NCBI GenBank assembly: GCA_951812965.1
Contig: OX638341.1
Coordinates: forward strand, 3,020,438 to 3,084,437
Length of the DNA stretch: 64,000 bases
Source of the DNA: an uncultured Pseudohongiella sp.
Lineage (GTDB): Bacteria > Pseudomonadota > Gammaproteobacteria > Pseudomonadales > Pseudohongiellaceae
Direction of reading: 5' to 3'
Below are positions 63,442-64,000 of this stretch, piece by piece (within the stretch, counting starts at the first letter, position 1; each line of letters starts with the position of its first letter). Both the position numbers and the translations under genes were made by a program. The notes beneath the pieces are model-generated. The model was not told the origin of the DNA. It worked only from the letters and a program-made list of their open reading frames with translations, and made no database searches.

Positions 63442-64000
63442 TCATTGATTGCCGTGGAGAAAAGCGAGCAGGTCGGCGAGTTCGTCCGCGTCGAGATCCG
63501 CTTCGGAAAAGACCGGCATCAGCGATTCTCCCAGCCGCGTAATTTGCCGCACGCCAATGCGGTGGAAGGCGCGCAGGCTCTGGTCTTCGGTCACCAGTTG
63601 CAGCGAAAACGCGTCTTCATTCTTGAGCACGCCGGTTACCGATTCGCCGATGCCCGTTTCGACGGTAACCGGTCGAAAGCCGCGCTCGATTCTCCCGGAA
63701 GGCTCGCGTATCGATTGCACCAGCGCATCCGGCGCCCGGCGTAGCGTGATACCGGTCAGCGATGGCCCAAGCACCCCGCCCGCTTCTTCGCCGGCGCGAT
63801 GACATTCAGCGCAATTTTCGGCAAACAGGCGACGGCCGTTGCCGGCATCTCCCATGAAATCCGCGTCGCCGCCGAATTCGACCAGGCTCGCCATGAACGC
63901 GACCAGCATCCAGATTTCCGTCTCGCCAAATCCATGAGGCGGCATGATGCTGCCGGGAATACCGTCGCGAACCACATTGAAGACATACTCGTCATTCACG
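63442..64000 (-). CDS. Cytochrome c (partial, cut by right edge)
   Basis: At least 185 residues of a c-type cytochrome; the frame is open at the edge, and the first residues (EYVFNVVRDGIPGSIMPPHG) are the end of a first cytochrome c domain, so the true start is beyond the window. A second domain has the haem site NCAECH and a possible axial methionine in ESLMPVFSEAD. It would accept electrons from the PQQ dehydrogenase encoded 20 bp downstream. Confidence 0.85.
   Translation of the reverse strand, partial: VNDEYVFNVVRDGIPGSIMPPHGFGETEIWMLVAFMASLVEFGGDADFMGDAGNGRRLFAENCAECHRAGEEAGGVLGPSLTGITLRRAPDALVQSIREPSGRIERGFRPVTVETGIGESVTGVLKNEDAFSLQLVTEDQSLRAFHRIGVRQITRLGESLMPVFSEADLDADELADLLAFLHGNQ

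Overview
The window is about 64 kb of GC-rich, densely coding bacterial chromosome, most likely from an uncultured, probably marine or aquatic, gammaproteobacterium. The basis is gene content: tgt-yajC-secD-secF, prfC, an MltD-type transglycosylase with LysM repeats, a RegB/RegA pair, a PA3496-family small protein, an Anbu proteasome-like locus and several acyl-CoA genes. No rRNA, tRNA, CRISPR array, prophage or insertion sequence was recognised. The assignment rests on recognised families only, without database searches.

Layout. 1-9.6 kb: an MNT-type nucleotidyltransferase, a secreted metallo-beta-lactamase-fold enzyme, an acyl-CoA ligase, a methyltransferase-like/GNAT fusion, the redox two-component pair RegB/RegA, an ALDH7-type dehydrogenase and an SDR. 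9.6-15.8 kb: a regulatory region with two tandem palindromes, an RND efflux adaptor/permease pair and a DUF21/CBS membrane protein. 16-31.4 kb: a secreted helical protein and then an eight-gene minus-strand operon (DUF4175-like giant protein, vWA membrane protein, caspase-fold protein without cysteine, TPR-zinc peptidase, DUF4159 protein, MoxR ATPase, DUF58, BatA-like). 31.6-41.6 kb: Nudix, GST, MltD-like, SecF, SecD, YajC, Tgt and PrfC, all on the minus strand. 41.9-49.4 kb: acyl-CoA dehydrogenase, an unknown protein, HisC with a small membrane protein, a possible HolD-like protein, a quinone-oxidoreductase-like MDR and a second acyl-CoA ligase. 49.6-53.7 kb: the Anbu locus, with Anbu convergent to a zinc peptidase/alpha-E/ATP-grasp operon. 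53.9-64 kb: aldo/keto reductase, VOC lipoprotein, VapBC-like and HigBA toxin-antitoxin modules, a secreted haem/copper monooxygenase-like pair, a DUF4143 ATPase, and a PQQ-type dehydrogenase with a cytochrome c cut by the right edge.

Intergenic DNA is unusually structured. A REP-like palindrome (GTAGGGGCGAGGCA and its mirror) occurs at least 11 times, often as pairs with a conserved spacer. A second family has long hairpins with a conserved 53-nt loop and 29-bp stems. The stems are perfectly complementary within each copy but differ strongly between copies. Two complete copies, one disrupted copy and one half copy are visible. This hairpin family, the MoxR/vWA/Cys-less caspase operon and the rearranged Anbu locus are the features most worth following up.
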